From: Pagrus major
Taxonomy: Eukaryota; Chordata; Actinopteri; Spariformes; Sparidae
NCBI RefSeq assembly: GCF_040436345.1
Contig: NC_133224.1
Span: 8,052,741-8,116,740, forward strand
Direction of reading: 5' to 3'
Length of the DNA stretch: 64,000 bases
The position numbers and the translations under genes were made by a program. Shown here piece by piece: positions 1 to 12,330 of this stretch. Position 1 is the stretch's first letter, and each line of letters begins with the position of its first letter. The notes under the pieces are model-generated. The model saw nothing but the letters and a program-made list of their open reading frames with translations, was not told the DNA's origin and made no database searches.

Positions 1-1078
1 AATTAATTAAACAGAAATTGTTTAGGGGTGTTTAGTCTTATAACACAACCACAGAACCCCCTCTACTCAATCAGTCAATAATTTACAATACAGAAGAATA
101 AAAACGCAAATGCTAACAATTTTTTTAAACCCTATTCTGAGTGTTTTTGACTGCTGTGGTTTTCTCTTAATTTGCTGGATTTTTTAAAGAGGTCTGGTGT
201 GGTGGGGAGGCTGCTGGCCTCCTGCAGGAGGGCGTGGACACCCGGCATAATATTGAATTAAATATTATTCTGACGTTCATTAACATAACGTTGGCACACA
301 AAGGCAATCAGCGACCGACAAGTACACACACACACACACACACACACAGCTTTATAGTGGAGAGCTGTGTGTGTGTGTTGTTGTTGTTTTTTTTTCACTA
401 TCTGCCTCTTTGTTGATAAAAGCGACACAACAGCCTCGAGGGCTGAATGTCACCTGATTATCGTCAACAGTTTTCATTTTCTCTCTCTGACACACAACCT
501 TCAGCACACACATGTCTAAGCTGACATACAAAGTGATTGTTTTGATTATCGATCCGAGCCGATCAATTCATATATGCTCACATTAAACAGCACGCGGCCA
601 ACACAAGCGTTTTATTTCATATGGCAACGTAATGTTTTATTTTAAATTAACCCTCGCGGGTGTGGTCCGGTGTCACATTAATTTGGGCATCACGGAAGTG
701 CTATTGTTGCCCCAGCAGGAGCTGTTATCGCAGCCCACCCCTGCACCTGGGGTGTCGTATTGTTGAGCACTTTGTTTAGAAATTAACTTCCTGTTTCGGA
801 CGCGTTTTGACATCATGATAAATATATATTATTATTATTTTATAGCACCAAACACGCAACTCCACATTCAGCTCCTCGTTCAAACACATCTGTTGTTTAT
901 TTTAATCTGAACTCGTGTAATTGTTGTGACTCTCTGTTAGAAGTGATTATTCTCTAATTGGGACCATTTTGGATGAAATAACAGCGATGAACTTAAAATG
1001 GCCTCAGTTTCCTGGAAACTCTCGCACATTTCCAGTCTGAGAATTTCTGGTTTTTTTGCTTTGCTTCCGTCCACTTAC
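1..1078 (-). other. vax2: vax2 intron 1 (part), no further exon seen
   Basis: This stretch follows the splice donor of vax2 exon 1 on the minus strand and runs off the left edge. No homeodomain-coding exon is visible in it on either strand. It is AT-rich with a short CA microsatellite and otherwise unremarkable. That it is intron is inferred from the exon-1 donor; the downstream exons are outside the window. Confidence 0.75.
324..348. repeat. (AC)n microsatellite
   Basis: About twelve AC dinucleotides in a row, followed about 20 bases later by a short TG run, so the two could form a weak foldback. It is an ordinary vertebrate microsatellite inside vax2 intron 1. Confidence 0.9.
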
Positions 1079-1313
1079 CCCTCACTAATATCCTCCGGCA
1101 GTAGTCAGGGTCCACTCCCAAAAGTTTGTCGTGCCCGTCTTCGCTGGAGGACGTCGGGGTGGACGCTGATGTCCCCGGGGTGTCGGTGGAGCTCTGCACC
1201 GGGGACCGGCTCCCTATCTCGGCGCGGCACTTTGTCTCCATCCGGTCCGGGCACAGCGGGTTGGGTCCACAGCGGTGGTTCCCATCGCCCATAGTCGTGG
1301 CCTGATCAAACAT
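1079..1313 (-). CDS. vax2: vax2 exon 1: N-terminal part of ventral anterior homeobox protein 2
   Basis: Vax2 is a nuclear homeodomain transcription factor that specifies ventral retina and optic stalk. This exon encodes the first 78 residues, starting MFDQATTMGDG, then a Ser/Thr-rich stretch (TSASTPTSSSEDG), then the Vax-specific block DPDYCRRILVR that lies just before the homeodomain. The opening residues and the Ser/Thr stretch match my memory of fish Vax2 rather than Vax1. The exon ends with one base of a split codon at a strong donor (GTAAGT, 1078 downward), and the expected next residue is the Asp of DAKG. The first ATG is at 1313; an in-frame Met at residue 8 (MGDG) is an alternative start. 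The homeodomain and C-terminus are outside the window. Read-through past the donor gives a meaningless tail. Confidence 0.93.
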
Positions 1314-2470
1314 CTACAAGTAAGTTAGACTCTCTGAGATGCTCCCTCCCTCTCCGTCTGTCGCTGCTGCTCACCCTCTTCTTTCTACTTTCTTCTCCTC
1401 TTTGCAAGTGTTCTCCAGAGACGAGGAGAGCATGCCCTCCTCTCCCTCCAAATAAAAAAGTAGATCCAGTTACAAAGGAACCATGCGGTCCTGGAACGGG
1501 ACCGGGGTGCGCTTCAGGTGTCGCGGCATGACGCGCGGTCCGGAGTCCAAACCAAAGAAGAGAGGGGGAGAAAAACTCGGGATCCCTGCTCTAACTATAG
1601 TAGCGCAAGAAACGCATGGTGCAAGAGGGCAACCAGATCTATGGAGGAGCGGGGAGGTGCCACAACACTGCTCACCCACGTAGAAATAAAGTAAGAGGCG
1701 GGCGGTGCACAAAAAGAGCCCACACAGCAGCGGTCACAGTTCAGCGTGCACAGGCCAGGAGGAAAGTTTCTGCGGGTTTGTCCGAAAAAAGCAGCAGCCT
1801 GTTACTTCAGCCCCGGTCTGATCGGCTGCGTCTGCGGATCCGTGATTGGATGTGGTGAGATGGCCACATAAGGGGGTCGGTGGTCTTCTGCTTGTGGAGG
1901 GAGCCCACAAGAAAAGAAAACCCTGCAGGAGAGGGGCTGTCGGGAAAATGGGAAATGGTCACATTTGCTCTCAGATAGAGTCTCGAGCACTCTTGTCAGT
2001 TTGTATAATTTGCTTCACAGCTGAAACATCACGTCTGAGCGGGGCCGGCTCATACACCCTGCCTACACTACCAGAGGAGAGCTGTTGGTGTGTGGATAAT
2101 ATTTGTGGTGACACGGGCTGCACTTTACAGAGGCAGGAACCCCGCGCGTCACTTCCTGTCCACGCAGGGCTCGTCGCCGATTGGTCCGCGGGCAGGGCAC
2201 GTTTTGACAAGAGGATGAGCGGCGCTGCAGACCGGGATCAGGGAAGGAGACATGAGACGATGGTTGTGTGCGCTATTCCCGCTCTGCGAACAGCCAAACG
2301 CAGCGCCGGACGGGCTTCCCCGCTCAGCAGCGGCGAAACCTCACATTTTCGTCGGGTTTATCGGCCGAAATCTGAGCTGCGATCCCCTAAAATCAGCGCC
2401 AAGTAGTAATTTACCAAGAGGGAGAAGCACTTCTGGCCCAGTGAGGCTAAACTTAAAGTAAAAATGCGTC
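1314..2470 (-). promoter_or_regulatory. vax2: vax2 5' UTR and proximal upstream region
   Basis: The sequence upstream of the vax2 start (increasing coordinates, because the gene is on the minus strand) is richer in G+C and CpG than the AT-rich intron and distal flank. It includes a pyrimidine-rich 5' UTR-like stretch at about 1335-1400 and CCAAT-type ATTGG cores near 1844 and 2178. No TATA box stands out, and the transcription start cannot be placed from sequence. Open frames here overlap on both strands and look like GC-rich chance frames. Confidence 0.5.
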
Positions 2471-2614
2471 ACGATGTCACATCATATGCATCCCAAAATT
2501 CCTAATATGAAGAGAGGATCACTATATGCCTATAGGCCGATAAATCGCGGCCGATCTTGACGTTTTATTACATACTGCCTCGCCGCGTCAGCCTATCTGA
2601 CTGGATCTCAGTTT

Positions 2615-3400
2615 CTACACACACAGAAAGCCTGAAGTCACGTTTAAATATTCTATTATAGCCATGTTTTCATGTTTAAGGTTTGCTCCGCTAATCCCAT
2701 TTTTCATTAAAATGCCAGATGTGACCCAGGGTTTATCTTTTCTATCCGAATCAAGAGTCAACATTGTGATTTTGGGGGGCCACGAAAAGAAGATTTTAAA
2801 TGATGATGTCCGTCTTCGCATGTGTAGACCGATTAATGGAGGCTAATGTTGAATTTTCTATGAATTTTCGGATATTAACGCCAAACGATCTGCTGTGATT
2901 TGTGTTTGTTTGTGAACAGAAAGCCTGCCGTCACATTTAAATGTCTGTTTTAAGTGTTTAGGTTATAGATTCTTCATTAAAAACACCTGACGTGGCCCCT
3001 AATTCAGATTTTCGTATCTACACGCAGTCTAAATATATATGAATAAGACAAAATTGTGATTTAGGGACCATTGAAAGAAAAATAAATTAAACATGTATGC
3101 ATAGTCCGTTCTGGCCCTTATGTGTAGGCCACTATTTAAAGAAAAATAAAATAAAGTATAGATTTTTTTATTTAATTTTGGATAATCGTGTCAAATTTGA
3201 TGTATTAAGGTTTCTATGTAAACGGATAACCTGCAGTCATATTTATATTTATTCCTCAAGTGCTCTTATAAACTCATTCTTCATTAAAATGTAACCCGGA
3301 GCTCAGCTTTGTCTTATCTGATCAAAGAATATAAATATGCGTCAGTAAGTAAAAATCGTGATTTGTGAGCCAAAGAAAAACCATTTCACTTGACTCACTC
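2615..3400. repeat. Three decayed tandem copies of a roughly 250-300-bp unit
   Basis: Three stretches share the same ordered landmarks: an AAGCCTG-type start, a phrase like GTCACATTTAAAT, then TTCATTAAAA, then a GTGATTT-GGG block, then an AAAGAAAA run. They start near 2626, 2918 and 3220. The units differ widely, so the triplication is old. I do not recognise the family. It sits 1.3-2 kb upstream of the vax2 start. Confidence 0.5.
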
Positions 3401-4365
3401 AGAGAGCCCGGTGCGTCATCGTGCCACAAAGAGCCATGAAGCCTAATTTCCATTTTTTTTTATTTCACCTGCGTCCATAAACGCTGTTCAAGAAGCTCAT
3501 CCAGCAAAAATCCGGATCAAATCTAAAGAAAGTTTTATCAGATTTGTGCGTCAGATCCGCGCAAAACCATCAGGGCTACCTGTGGAAACCCAAAAATGAA
3601 GACATCGACCTCCAACAACCCGCGATGTGAAACACAAAACACACAACACGCTTCATAAAACGCGCTTTATTTAAAGCCTGAAAAGGAGCAACGAGTTGAA
3701 TCTGAACGGAAGTTATTGGATTCAACAGGTGTTCCCGTTATTCTGTCCACCACCTCCTCCTCCTCCTCCTCCTCACGCACAGCCGGCCCTCCAGGCTTTT
3801 TTTTTTGTTTTTTGTTGGGGGGAGATGATGTTGCGGCCGTCGCCCCGCACTCCTCCTGCGTGGATCTGCGCGCTGAATGAGCTGTTAACACGCAGACGCA
3901 CCTCGATCAAGCAGAAGCAGAAAAGTCAGCTTACTATTTGTCTTTTCACGCTCGCAGTCATTCGCTGCATATATGCAGAGACCGTCTCCATCGAGCCAGA
4001 GGCCCCATTTTGTGGCGCTGACGGCTGCAGCCTGCAGTTTGTTGTGATTGTGAGATAATTTCACTGGATTCTCCTCTTTACAGGTGAAACATCTTTTCAA
4101 AGCAACAACAACAACAACAAAAAATGAAGAGGGGGGGAGAAAAAAAGGGGATTTTTTTTTTTTTGAGCGAGATTATATAATTATAGTTTTGCCATGTGTG
4201 TTTTTTCTTATTTTTCTTATCCGAGGGGCCGTAATTACTGCTCACAGCCATGGGTCGTTACTCCTTTCAGCTGGCCTAATCTCACAGAGGATGAATAGAA
4301 ACTGTCAATCAGACACCGCACTCAGCAGCGAGACAAGAGGGGACTGATTGCTGCTGCTGTGCTGC

Positions 4366-4414
<49 letters not shown>

Positions 4415-4744
4415 TTCCTTCCTCCCTGTGTTTTCACCCCTCTTCTCTGATGCACAACTAAAAACCCCCTCCAAAAAAAAAGCAGATTTTCTTCCACCAT
4501 GTTTTACTTTTTCTTCTTCTTCTTCTTCTTCTAAAGACTGCTCACATTTTGATTTCAGTCTATTAAGAAACATTTTACTGTCATTCTGTCATTATAATAT
4601 TTTAACCATTTTTGACTGCGTGCGTTTGTGCCAAATTGTGCCATTAAGCCTGTTTTGCTGCACTGACTGACACCTCACAGATAAAATAGACATTTTACGC
4701 CAATTTTACAAGCAAAGTATTGTTTTGGCACGTTTGGACTTCTA
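3401..4744. other. Gene-free upstream region with simple repeats
   Basis: No gene is seen. It contains a (CCT)n tract at about 3747-3772, A-rich and T-rich runs, an (AC)n microsatellite at 4367-4412 and a (TTC)n run at about 4511-4532. It is either distal vax2 flank or intergenic. Confidence 0.6.
4367..4412. repeat. (AC)n microsatellite, 23 units
   Basis: An uninterrupted AC dinucleotide run of 46 bases. Long open frames reading HTHTHT or CVCVCV across it are artefacts of the repeat. Confidence 0.95.
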
Positions 4745-4970
4745 TAACATTAGTGGTGTAACGTACAGTTACTCAAGTACTTAAGCAGTATTTACAGCTA
4801 CTTGTACTCTATGTGAGTATTTCCATTTTTTGGCTACTTTATACTTTTACTCCGCTGCAGCTCAGAGGACAATATTCTACTTTCAGCTTCTCTGCGTTTA
4901 TTTATTTTATTCAAAAAATACAAACAACAATCATCTTTATCTCTCTCTCTCTATATATATATATATATAG

Positions 4971-5011
<41 letters not shown>

Positions 5012-5940
5012 ATTTGTCATCTATGTTATTTAATTTTTAGATAAATCGAGACGGACTTCTATAAAATCAGCGGTGTAACGCACAGTTACTCAAGTACTTT
5101 TAAGCAGTATTTCCAGCTCCTCGTACTTGATTTGAGTATTTCCATTTCCTGCTACTTTACACTATTTCAATCGATAGGCAGATTTATTAAGAACTAATAA
5201 TTGTTTTGGCCCTTTTCAACTTCCATACAATCTGTAGTGAAACGCAGTATACTTGGTGTACTGACGCAGTATTTCCATTTTCTGCTGCTACATACTTTTA
5301 CTCCACTACATCTCAGAGGACAATATTCTACTTTAAGCTGCACTACGTTTATTTATTTTGTTCATAAAAATACAAAGAACAGTCATCTTTAACTCTCTGT
5401 ATAGATACACATTTTGACAAGAGATTGTTTTACACTCGTTTAGAAGTAAGTATTGTTTTGTCAGTTTTGAACTTGTACAGTTACTCAAGTACTTTTAAGC
5501 AGTATTTCAAGGTTTTTTAAGTATTTCCATTTTCTGCTACTTTATACTACATAGATTGATTTAGAAGAAAGACTTGATTTGGCGCGATTCAACTTCTATA
5601 AAATCAGTAATGTAGTGAAATGCAGTGTACTTATTGTACTGAAGCAGTATTTCCATTTATTGGCTACTTTATACTTTTACTCCACTACATCTCAGAGGAC
5701 AATATTCTGCTTTAAACTACTCTACATTTATTTATTTTGTTGCTCTCCTGTACACGACAATACAAAGGACACTTATATTTATCTCTCTCTATATAAATGT
5801 TTCTATTTTGACATCTGTGTTATTTAATTGTTTAATAAAAGACTGAACTAAGACAGATTTGCACTAATTTAGCTCTTTTGAACTTCTATAAATTAGTGGT
5901 ATAATGTCCAGTTTCTCAAGTACTGTACTATACTGTCTAT
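4745..5940 (+). repeat. Array of about six degenerate copies of a fish interspersed repeat
   Basis: The phrases GTTACTCAAGTACT, GCAGTATTT, GAGTATTTCCATTTT and CTTTTACTCCACTACAT recur with units starting near 4752, 5068, 5231, 5472, 5610 and 5893. These phrases belong to a very common teleost short DNA-transposon-like repeat, which I recognise from memory but cannot assign to a named superfamily here. Two unit types alternate, a shorter and a longer one, which suggests that a dimer was duplicated after insertion. Confidence 0.65.
4941..5009. repeat. (CT)n followed by (TA)n microsatellite
   Basis: A CT run passes into an imperfect TA run of about 57 bases, interrupted by TAGCC near 4968. It lies inside the first unit of the surrounding repeat array. 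Confidence 0.9.
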
Positions 5941-6389
5941 ATATTTAGCTTGTTGTTTTGTTTGTTGTTCGTCAGTTTCTACTGATTCAGTTGCTATAAT
6001 CTTCCATTAATATACACAAATATATATATAGGACATTATATAAATATATGTTAGTTATTTAATAAAGAAACAAAAACAATCTGAGGAGTGTAAAAGGATA
6101 AAAACTAAATATTAACAGTGAGCTTCTTCTCTCAGGCTGTGAGGCTCCTCAGCTCATCCTCAACATGCCAACATTGTGTTTTTTTGTCTTTCTCTCTCTT
6201 GTATGAAGCATAAAGAGACCTGAACTCACATCTCAGTGTTTTAAAATGACCATCACATGAACCTTTAACATTTAAAATAATAGATGAGACATTTACGTTA
6301 CACCATGGTCAAAATGAGCTTCATCTCCATCAGCTGCAACATTTCAAAATGATGTTTACGCAGATGTTGAAGTCTGGAAATGATCTTTC

Positions 6390-6860
6390 TGCCTTTTTGA
6401 TACTTTATTTTGCTGACAATACGTCTTTACTTTTCACCAAAGTAACATTTTAAAAGCAGGACTTTTACTTGGAACATGAATCCTAATGTGGCAACACTAC
6501 TTTATATTTAAGGAAGAAGGATTTAGATCATTTAGTTGAGTAAAACCAACAAATCATACTCCAAAAATCCAATAAGTAAAAGCTAAAATGCAAAAAATAC
6601 CTAAAGTAAAAGCACTTGTGTTGCAGAATGGCCCATTTCAGAATCACACACATTATATTATTTGATTATTTAATGTTGCAGCTGGAGCTAATTTCAATTA
6701 CTTTTAACACAGCATCATTTATTATTTGTTTTAAATGTTTTATATTAATAATCAGAACATGCAAAAAGCTCCTGCCCGACCTCCTGACCCACAGCGTCAG
6801 TAATTTGACGAGACTCAAAAATCAACGTTTCTTACAAATGATCGGAGCTTTAAAATAAAA
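6390..6860 (+). repeat. Right-hand part of the same fish repeat family
   Basis: Phrases such as AAAGTAACATTTTAAAAGCA, GGACTTTTACTTG, AAAGTAAAAGCACTT and GCAGAATGGCCCATTTCAGA are typical of the distal end of the family seen at 4.7-5.9 kb. Together the two blocks look like one expanded and decayed insertion cluster. An 80-codon open frame here is not a gene. Confidence 0.55.
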
Positions 6861-9800
6861 ATACTGCGGAGTGCAGACAGACAGCAGCACAACACGGAAA
6901 CCATCACTGAAGCAGAGCGCTTGAGTCCATTTATTTAGACTTTAATTCGCACATTCTCGTTAATCGTCATGTTATATAATTTATTTAATTATTTGTAGAC
7001 GAACACTTCAGATCTCTTCTCTCTTCTTGAGGGATGTTTCCTATAAATTAATGTGATGATCGTGTAGTTTTGTGTTTTTTTTATCCCAACGCGATGATCT
7101 GAATGAACTTAAAGAGCGCAGTCAGGGGTGAAAACTGGGTTGTTGTTTTTTTCCTGTCAGGACGATGATTAAATCGAAACCCAGTTCGATTTGAATCAGA
7201 CTTTCTGCCGCACTGGAAACTCCTCTTATTACCGCGCGTAAAAGACGCATATGTCCTGCCTCATGATACTGATCTGCCTCTGAATGCCTACAGGCCAGGA
7301 GGAGGAAGGGACAGGAAAAAAAAAAAAAGATTGTTTATTTGCACCACGCACCGACTGCCTCATCTGCTCCCCCTCCCTCCATCCATCCCTCCCTCCCTCC
7401 ACCCGTGTGTGGCTGGATTGCGGCCTCGTGGAGATGAACCTGATCAATCAGATCAATCAACAGAGATTACTGTAATCCCAGAGGTCAGAGGGAGGGCACC
7501 GGGCCACTCAGAGTTCACACATCCCACACAAGCTCCAGACTAAATCTGTGCAGGAATGGCAAACATTTGTGAGCCGCGGTGCGATTCAAACATCCGACAC
7601 TTTATTCACAAACACATGAATTAAAACACGCAGGTTCGGTTCTGGAGAAGCTTCTGGTTGGTTTTTCTGTGTCAGCGTTTTTTTTAAGGCTTTATAAGAA
7701 GCAGCGATGTTAAAAAACGCACCCGAGAACTCATTTATGTGCGTATGTTTAATAGAGGTTAGATGGTTTCGGTGATTATTGATGAAAATGCGCTGTTTGT
7801 TTTAGAAAGCAGCTGGAGCCTGAACTGCACACGGGCACGGCTGTGAGGCTGCAGGTGCGTTCACGGAGCTCTGTTTAAACAAAACGTGTGGACGGAAGAG
7901 GATGAATCTAAAATACACGCCTGACTTTTTAGCTTTACGCGCCGTTTATTATCTTGATCACCCGCATTAACAACACAGACAGGCCTCGAGTTTAAAACTA
8001 AATATGAGTGAGTGAAGTCAAGTCAGAATTTGGGGTCTTTAAGCGCAGTTTGACAGGATAAAATCATGTCTGGCTCCCAGAAGGTGCCAAACTTTTACTT
8101 TTGTTTGCAGGCGGTCCCTCGCAGTTTCCCTGCGTGTGAAGAAAAACCAAGAAAGGCCCGAGTGAATTAACGTTGCGCAGTTTATCCGCCCAATAAAGCA
8201 GATTACACAGGAAGTGAAAGCAAATATGTAGAATGTGTAATTTCGTTCAAACGAATCCACCAAAACACACCTGTGCCTTTTACGGGAGCGCCGTGCAGAA
8301 CTGCATTTGATTTTAACGAAATTTAGGCCGTGTTAGAAAAACATGAATTGCTATTAGAAGACAATTAATTCTGAGATGCTACTAAGTGTTGCTAAAAAAC
8401 TCGGCTTTGTTTTTAAAGCGTGCAGACTGAGTGTGATTATGATAATGAGCCGATCGAGTTGATTAGGAGCGGGAATTCATATTAACTGTCAGTCAGTGAA
8501 GCCTCAGTTTGAGAGCGGCCGATAAACACGATTTCTGTGAACAAGATGCCGATTAAAAGATTCAACTGCACGCTTTTAAATCGTATATACACCTGTAAAA
8601 AGTAATAAAATTAAAAGTCAATACAAAATATTGCATTAAAAGTGACTATTATTATTATTTCTCTATAATTTTATTTTAATTCTCCTCAAATTAACGCCTT
8701 TATAATAATATCTTCTCTCATTTGACCTCCTGCAGATCTCAGAGCTGAGCAACATTTATTACCACACGTGAATCAGTCACGCGCCCGCGCTTTAGTGCGC
8801 GTTTACTCCATATGAACCCCTACAAACACCAGCAGGCCTCACACTAACACTGTAATCAACACTCAAACAATTGTTTCGTCGCATCACAGGCTTTTTAAGA
8901 CGATTTCCCCCAACGCCAGGATTTTAAAAAAAGCATTTGCAGGCTGAATTAACGCACATTAGTCGTTGAATTAAACCGCGCGCACTGTAATAGAGGCTGC
9001 GTGTGCGTAAAGAGAGGGAATGTGGGCAAAAAGGCCAAATAACGAGCACAATTATAAACATTTGTTCCTCTTGGCTCCATCGTTAAAAACACACTGCAAG
9101 CGAACATCCGACAGGTTTCCTCCCTGATGTCTGAGATCATCCAGGAGGAGCGGGAGACAAACACTTCCCTCAAACTCTCCTTTTTCATTCAGCCACCAGA
9201 AACTTTTTAATTTTTATCGTCCAGAAAAACCCACAAATAAACACTGAGTTTTTTTATCCAACTTTTCCATATATGAAGTGTTCATTCTCGTTTCAAACAG
9301 TCGTGATTATTAAAGATTTGTTATATAATACTGCACCAGTTTTCTCTCATTTTTTAGAAATTATTTTTGCATAAAAGCTCTGAGTTTTTCTTCCCCGGCC
9401 TCAAAGTGTTCAGATATATTCATAATTGTCTTTGTGATGTGGAAGCCAGCTAAAACTAAAACTTCTGTGTAGCCTGCCCTCTCCTGACAGAGTCCCATTC
9501 AACTGTTCTGGTTAAGTTTGAGTTCATTGCTGCACTTCATGTGTTATTTATCGGTCCAACAGTCCCAGCTGCTCACCGAGACCTCACAGATTTCATTGAT
9601 GAGTTGTGTAACTGCTCTAAAGGCATTTTGTAGCTGTAATTTCCAGGGTGAACATAAAGTCTACCTGTATATAAGTGTGTAATGTAATTATTCACATCAT
9701 TTTATTTCCTCCCTAACCCTAACCCTGCTTTACAAAGATGATGTCCAATACATCCATATTTTAAACTAACTGAAGGCTTAAAGAGGCAAATAAATACACT

Positions 9801-10009
9801 TAAATGACAACAAATCATTAAGAAATGGTTCATTCATAGTTAATTAAACTTAAGTTGATAGTTATTTCACTGTTAACAAACAATTAAATGTGTTGTAAAC
9901 CTTTTGTTGAGCAATTGTTTATTGTAAAGTTGCACCTGATGTTTAAAAACCTTTACACCCACTAAACAAATTGTTTACAAAACATTTTGTTTGTTAACAG
10001 TGAAACAAA
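6861..10009. other. Intergenic stretch, no gene seen
   Basis: No coding exon, RNA gene or recognisable element was found. Base composition alternates between AT-rich parts and parts with CpG. A purine/pyrimidine-rich patch (CCCTCC)n lies at about 7367-7403. It could hold vax2 enhancers, but nothing in the sequence proves that. Confidence 0.5.
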
Positions 10010-10285
10010 TAAATAAACAAACTCTCTTTGTTTTCATAACTGAATAAACAAACTGACCTTAAAGGACAACACACTTTCATACTGTTTTACTTTGTTTATG
10101 GCGGACCCTGCCACCTTTCTAGCTTCAAACAGTGTTCTCGACCTTCATTTCCTCTGAGAACAGCTTGTTTATTCAGGAAAAAAATAAATATATTCTGCGT
10201 TTGTATTATTATCATATCAATATTTAAACATTACCTCTCTGAGTTTTTTGAATTTCTTTTCCAAAACTACAGAGTGCCCCTTTAA
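10010..10285 (-). mobile_element. TTAA-type MITE relic, decayed on one side
   Basis: The right end reads ACTACAGAGTGCCCCTTTAA. The interior (TGGCGGACCCTGCCACCTTTC, GTTTATTCA and others) is the reverse complement of the better preserved copy at 44153-44465. The left end is too decayed to place exactly. It is a non-coding miniature DNA transposon of a TTAA-flanked type. Confidence 0.6.
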
Positions 10286-11134
10286 TGGTGGTTATTGTAA
10301 AGTGTTGCCATGCAAGAACAACAACGTTAAGGGTTAAAGATTAAGAAGGTAACAAGTTTTTTGATTTTTTTAAATGTAGATGTTTTCAGTGCAAATCTTT
10401 CTCTAAAACAGCGAAGCAAAGTACTGTTTTATGATAATGGGGGGAAAAAAATCCAGAAATCAGAAGATAAAGTATAAAAGATATGTAGGATTTTCAAAAG
10501 AAGTAACACTTCTACTTATTTGTACCTCGATCCGAACAACAGGTTTAGAAAAACGGTTAAACATTAACAGATTCCCAAATGTCAAACCTTTAATATGAAG
10601 ACGCCGACCACGTTATCGTCACCATCTTGTTGCTGCTGCTCGAAAATACACATCATGTTTATGTGTACATGTGTATAAATAAATATATTGTATGTGTTTG
10701 TGTAGCTTGAAGGAATTTACAACGCTAACTTTCATTTCGTTTTGCAACCCCGTGTTGTATGATGACAAATAAATCACCTTGAAGCTTGAATTCTCACATA
10801 TCCGGGGCTGATTTTCGTCTCCTCACACACCAGTTGGATCCAACATGAAGTGTTTCCAGTAAGTTTGACTGATCATGTTAGTTTTTGCTCTTTAAACAGA
10901 ACAGATTTGATGCTCTTGAGGTGAAACGACACCACACTCGGACCAGATAATTAACCGAATTAAACCCAAAGTAACGTCACGTTCATCTGAAACGTCGATG
11001 TGATTAATTCAAAGTAAAAACCCAAATGTTTTTCCTCTGACATGAAAAGATATTTTGTATAACAGAGCAGCGGTGCAGACTGCCACCAAGTGTTCCTGCC
11101 GTGAACTGACATGAGCCGAAAAACGAGTCCCAAA
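10286..11134. other. Intergenic spacer downstream of adissp
   Basis: No gene or clear repeat was seen. The right edge abuts the predicted adissp polyadenylation site. Confidence 0.5.
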
Positions 11135-11153
11135 ACTCAAACATACACACATT

Positions 11154-11159
11154 TTTATT
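11154..11159 (-). terminator. adissp: Predicted adissp polyadenylation signal AATAAA
   Basis: On the minus strand AATAAA is followed directly by a TG-rich element (TGTGTGTATGTTTGAGTTTT), the usual layout of a vertebrate poly(A) site. It is the first AATAAA after the adissp stop. Cleavage would be expected about 15-25 bases further on, near 11135. Confidence 0.6.
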
Positions 11160-11989
11160 CATTTTTGACATTACAAAATACAAATCACACACACGGGGGG
11201 GAGCAGATATCAACAAACACACTGCTACATTCTTGAAACAGTAACCTATCGAGCACTTTAGTTTTTTACACTAAGAAGAAACAAACCGGACTTTGACCTT
11301 TAATACACGCAAGCAAACATCAAATAAACCTATTTAATCTACACCAACTAGAGAAATTACACACAGAGTCCTTTCCTTTAAGGCTGATGTATTCAGTCGG
11401 GTAAAACAAAAACAAAACTGTTGATTCACACGGGAGGAAATGTCAAAGAAGAGGGTGAGATAGGGAGACAGTGCAGCCAGATCGTGGCACTTGCTCTATA
11501 AGTACAAATGAGTCAAGCAGAGCTGAGAGAGTGATCACTGATCTCTGATCTGCACTGAGATATAAGACCAATGAGTCAGATACACCTGTATGAAGGAAGC
11601 CAATGGAAGAATCAGGATTTAACACTGGAATGACAACAAACAGCTGGATGCTGGTTGTTATGGTCCATGTGGTCGTCTGGTTGGTAAAGTTAGTGTAGAT
11701 GAGAAACAGGGCGGTACAATGAAAGGCACTTGAGTCGCGTGTGTCTTCTGAAGGCTTCATGAATTCAACCAAAAAGAAACAAATCCCTCCTGAACTCTTC
11801 TGGACGGGCTGCAGCAGGTTGTCTCAAAGGAAAAATCCACCCAAAAACGCTTCAATGCAAGATTATTACAACTATCGATCACTCTCATGATTATATTCTT
11901 GATTAGGTGATCAGTAGGTTGGTCCGAAAACACTGAAAAAATGTTATTACATGTATTAGTTGTCAAGTGTAAAGTTAATCGCTCACTGT

Positions 11990-12330
11990 TCTGATAATCG
12001 ATCAATCGGTACGAGTAACTTTAAGAAAAATAAAAGTAAAAATTCTTTGATTCCAGCTTCTTAAATGTAAATATCTTCTGGTTTCTTTGCTCCTCTTTGA
12101 CAGTAAACTGAATATCTTTGGGTTGTGGACAAAACAAGACATTTGAGGACGTCTGATTGACATTTTCACCATTTTCTGACATTTTATAGACCGAACAACC
12201 GTTAGCAGCCCTATCCCAAAGCTCAAAGTGACGTCTTTAAATGTCTTGTTTCTTCCAAAACCCAAAGATATTACATTTAAAAAGATAGAAAGTGCAGAAA
12301 ATCCTCACATTTGCAAAGCTGTGATAAGGG
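11990..12330. repeat. hAT-type MITE remnants (two facing pieces)
   Basis: The left piece reads as the reverse of the common fish family (CATTTTATAGACC, GACATTTGAGGACGTC, GGTTGTGGACAAAACA). A second piece from 12216 reads forward (CAAAGTGACGTC, TGTCTTGTTTCTTCC). This family normally starts GGCTGCAACTAACGATTA. The copies are old and incomplete. Confidence 0.6.

Noticed and set aside
9712-9728. CCCTAACCCTAACCC, telomere-like
   Set aside because: Only two and a half units; chance or trivial, no interstitial telomere array.
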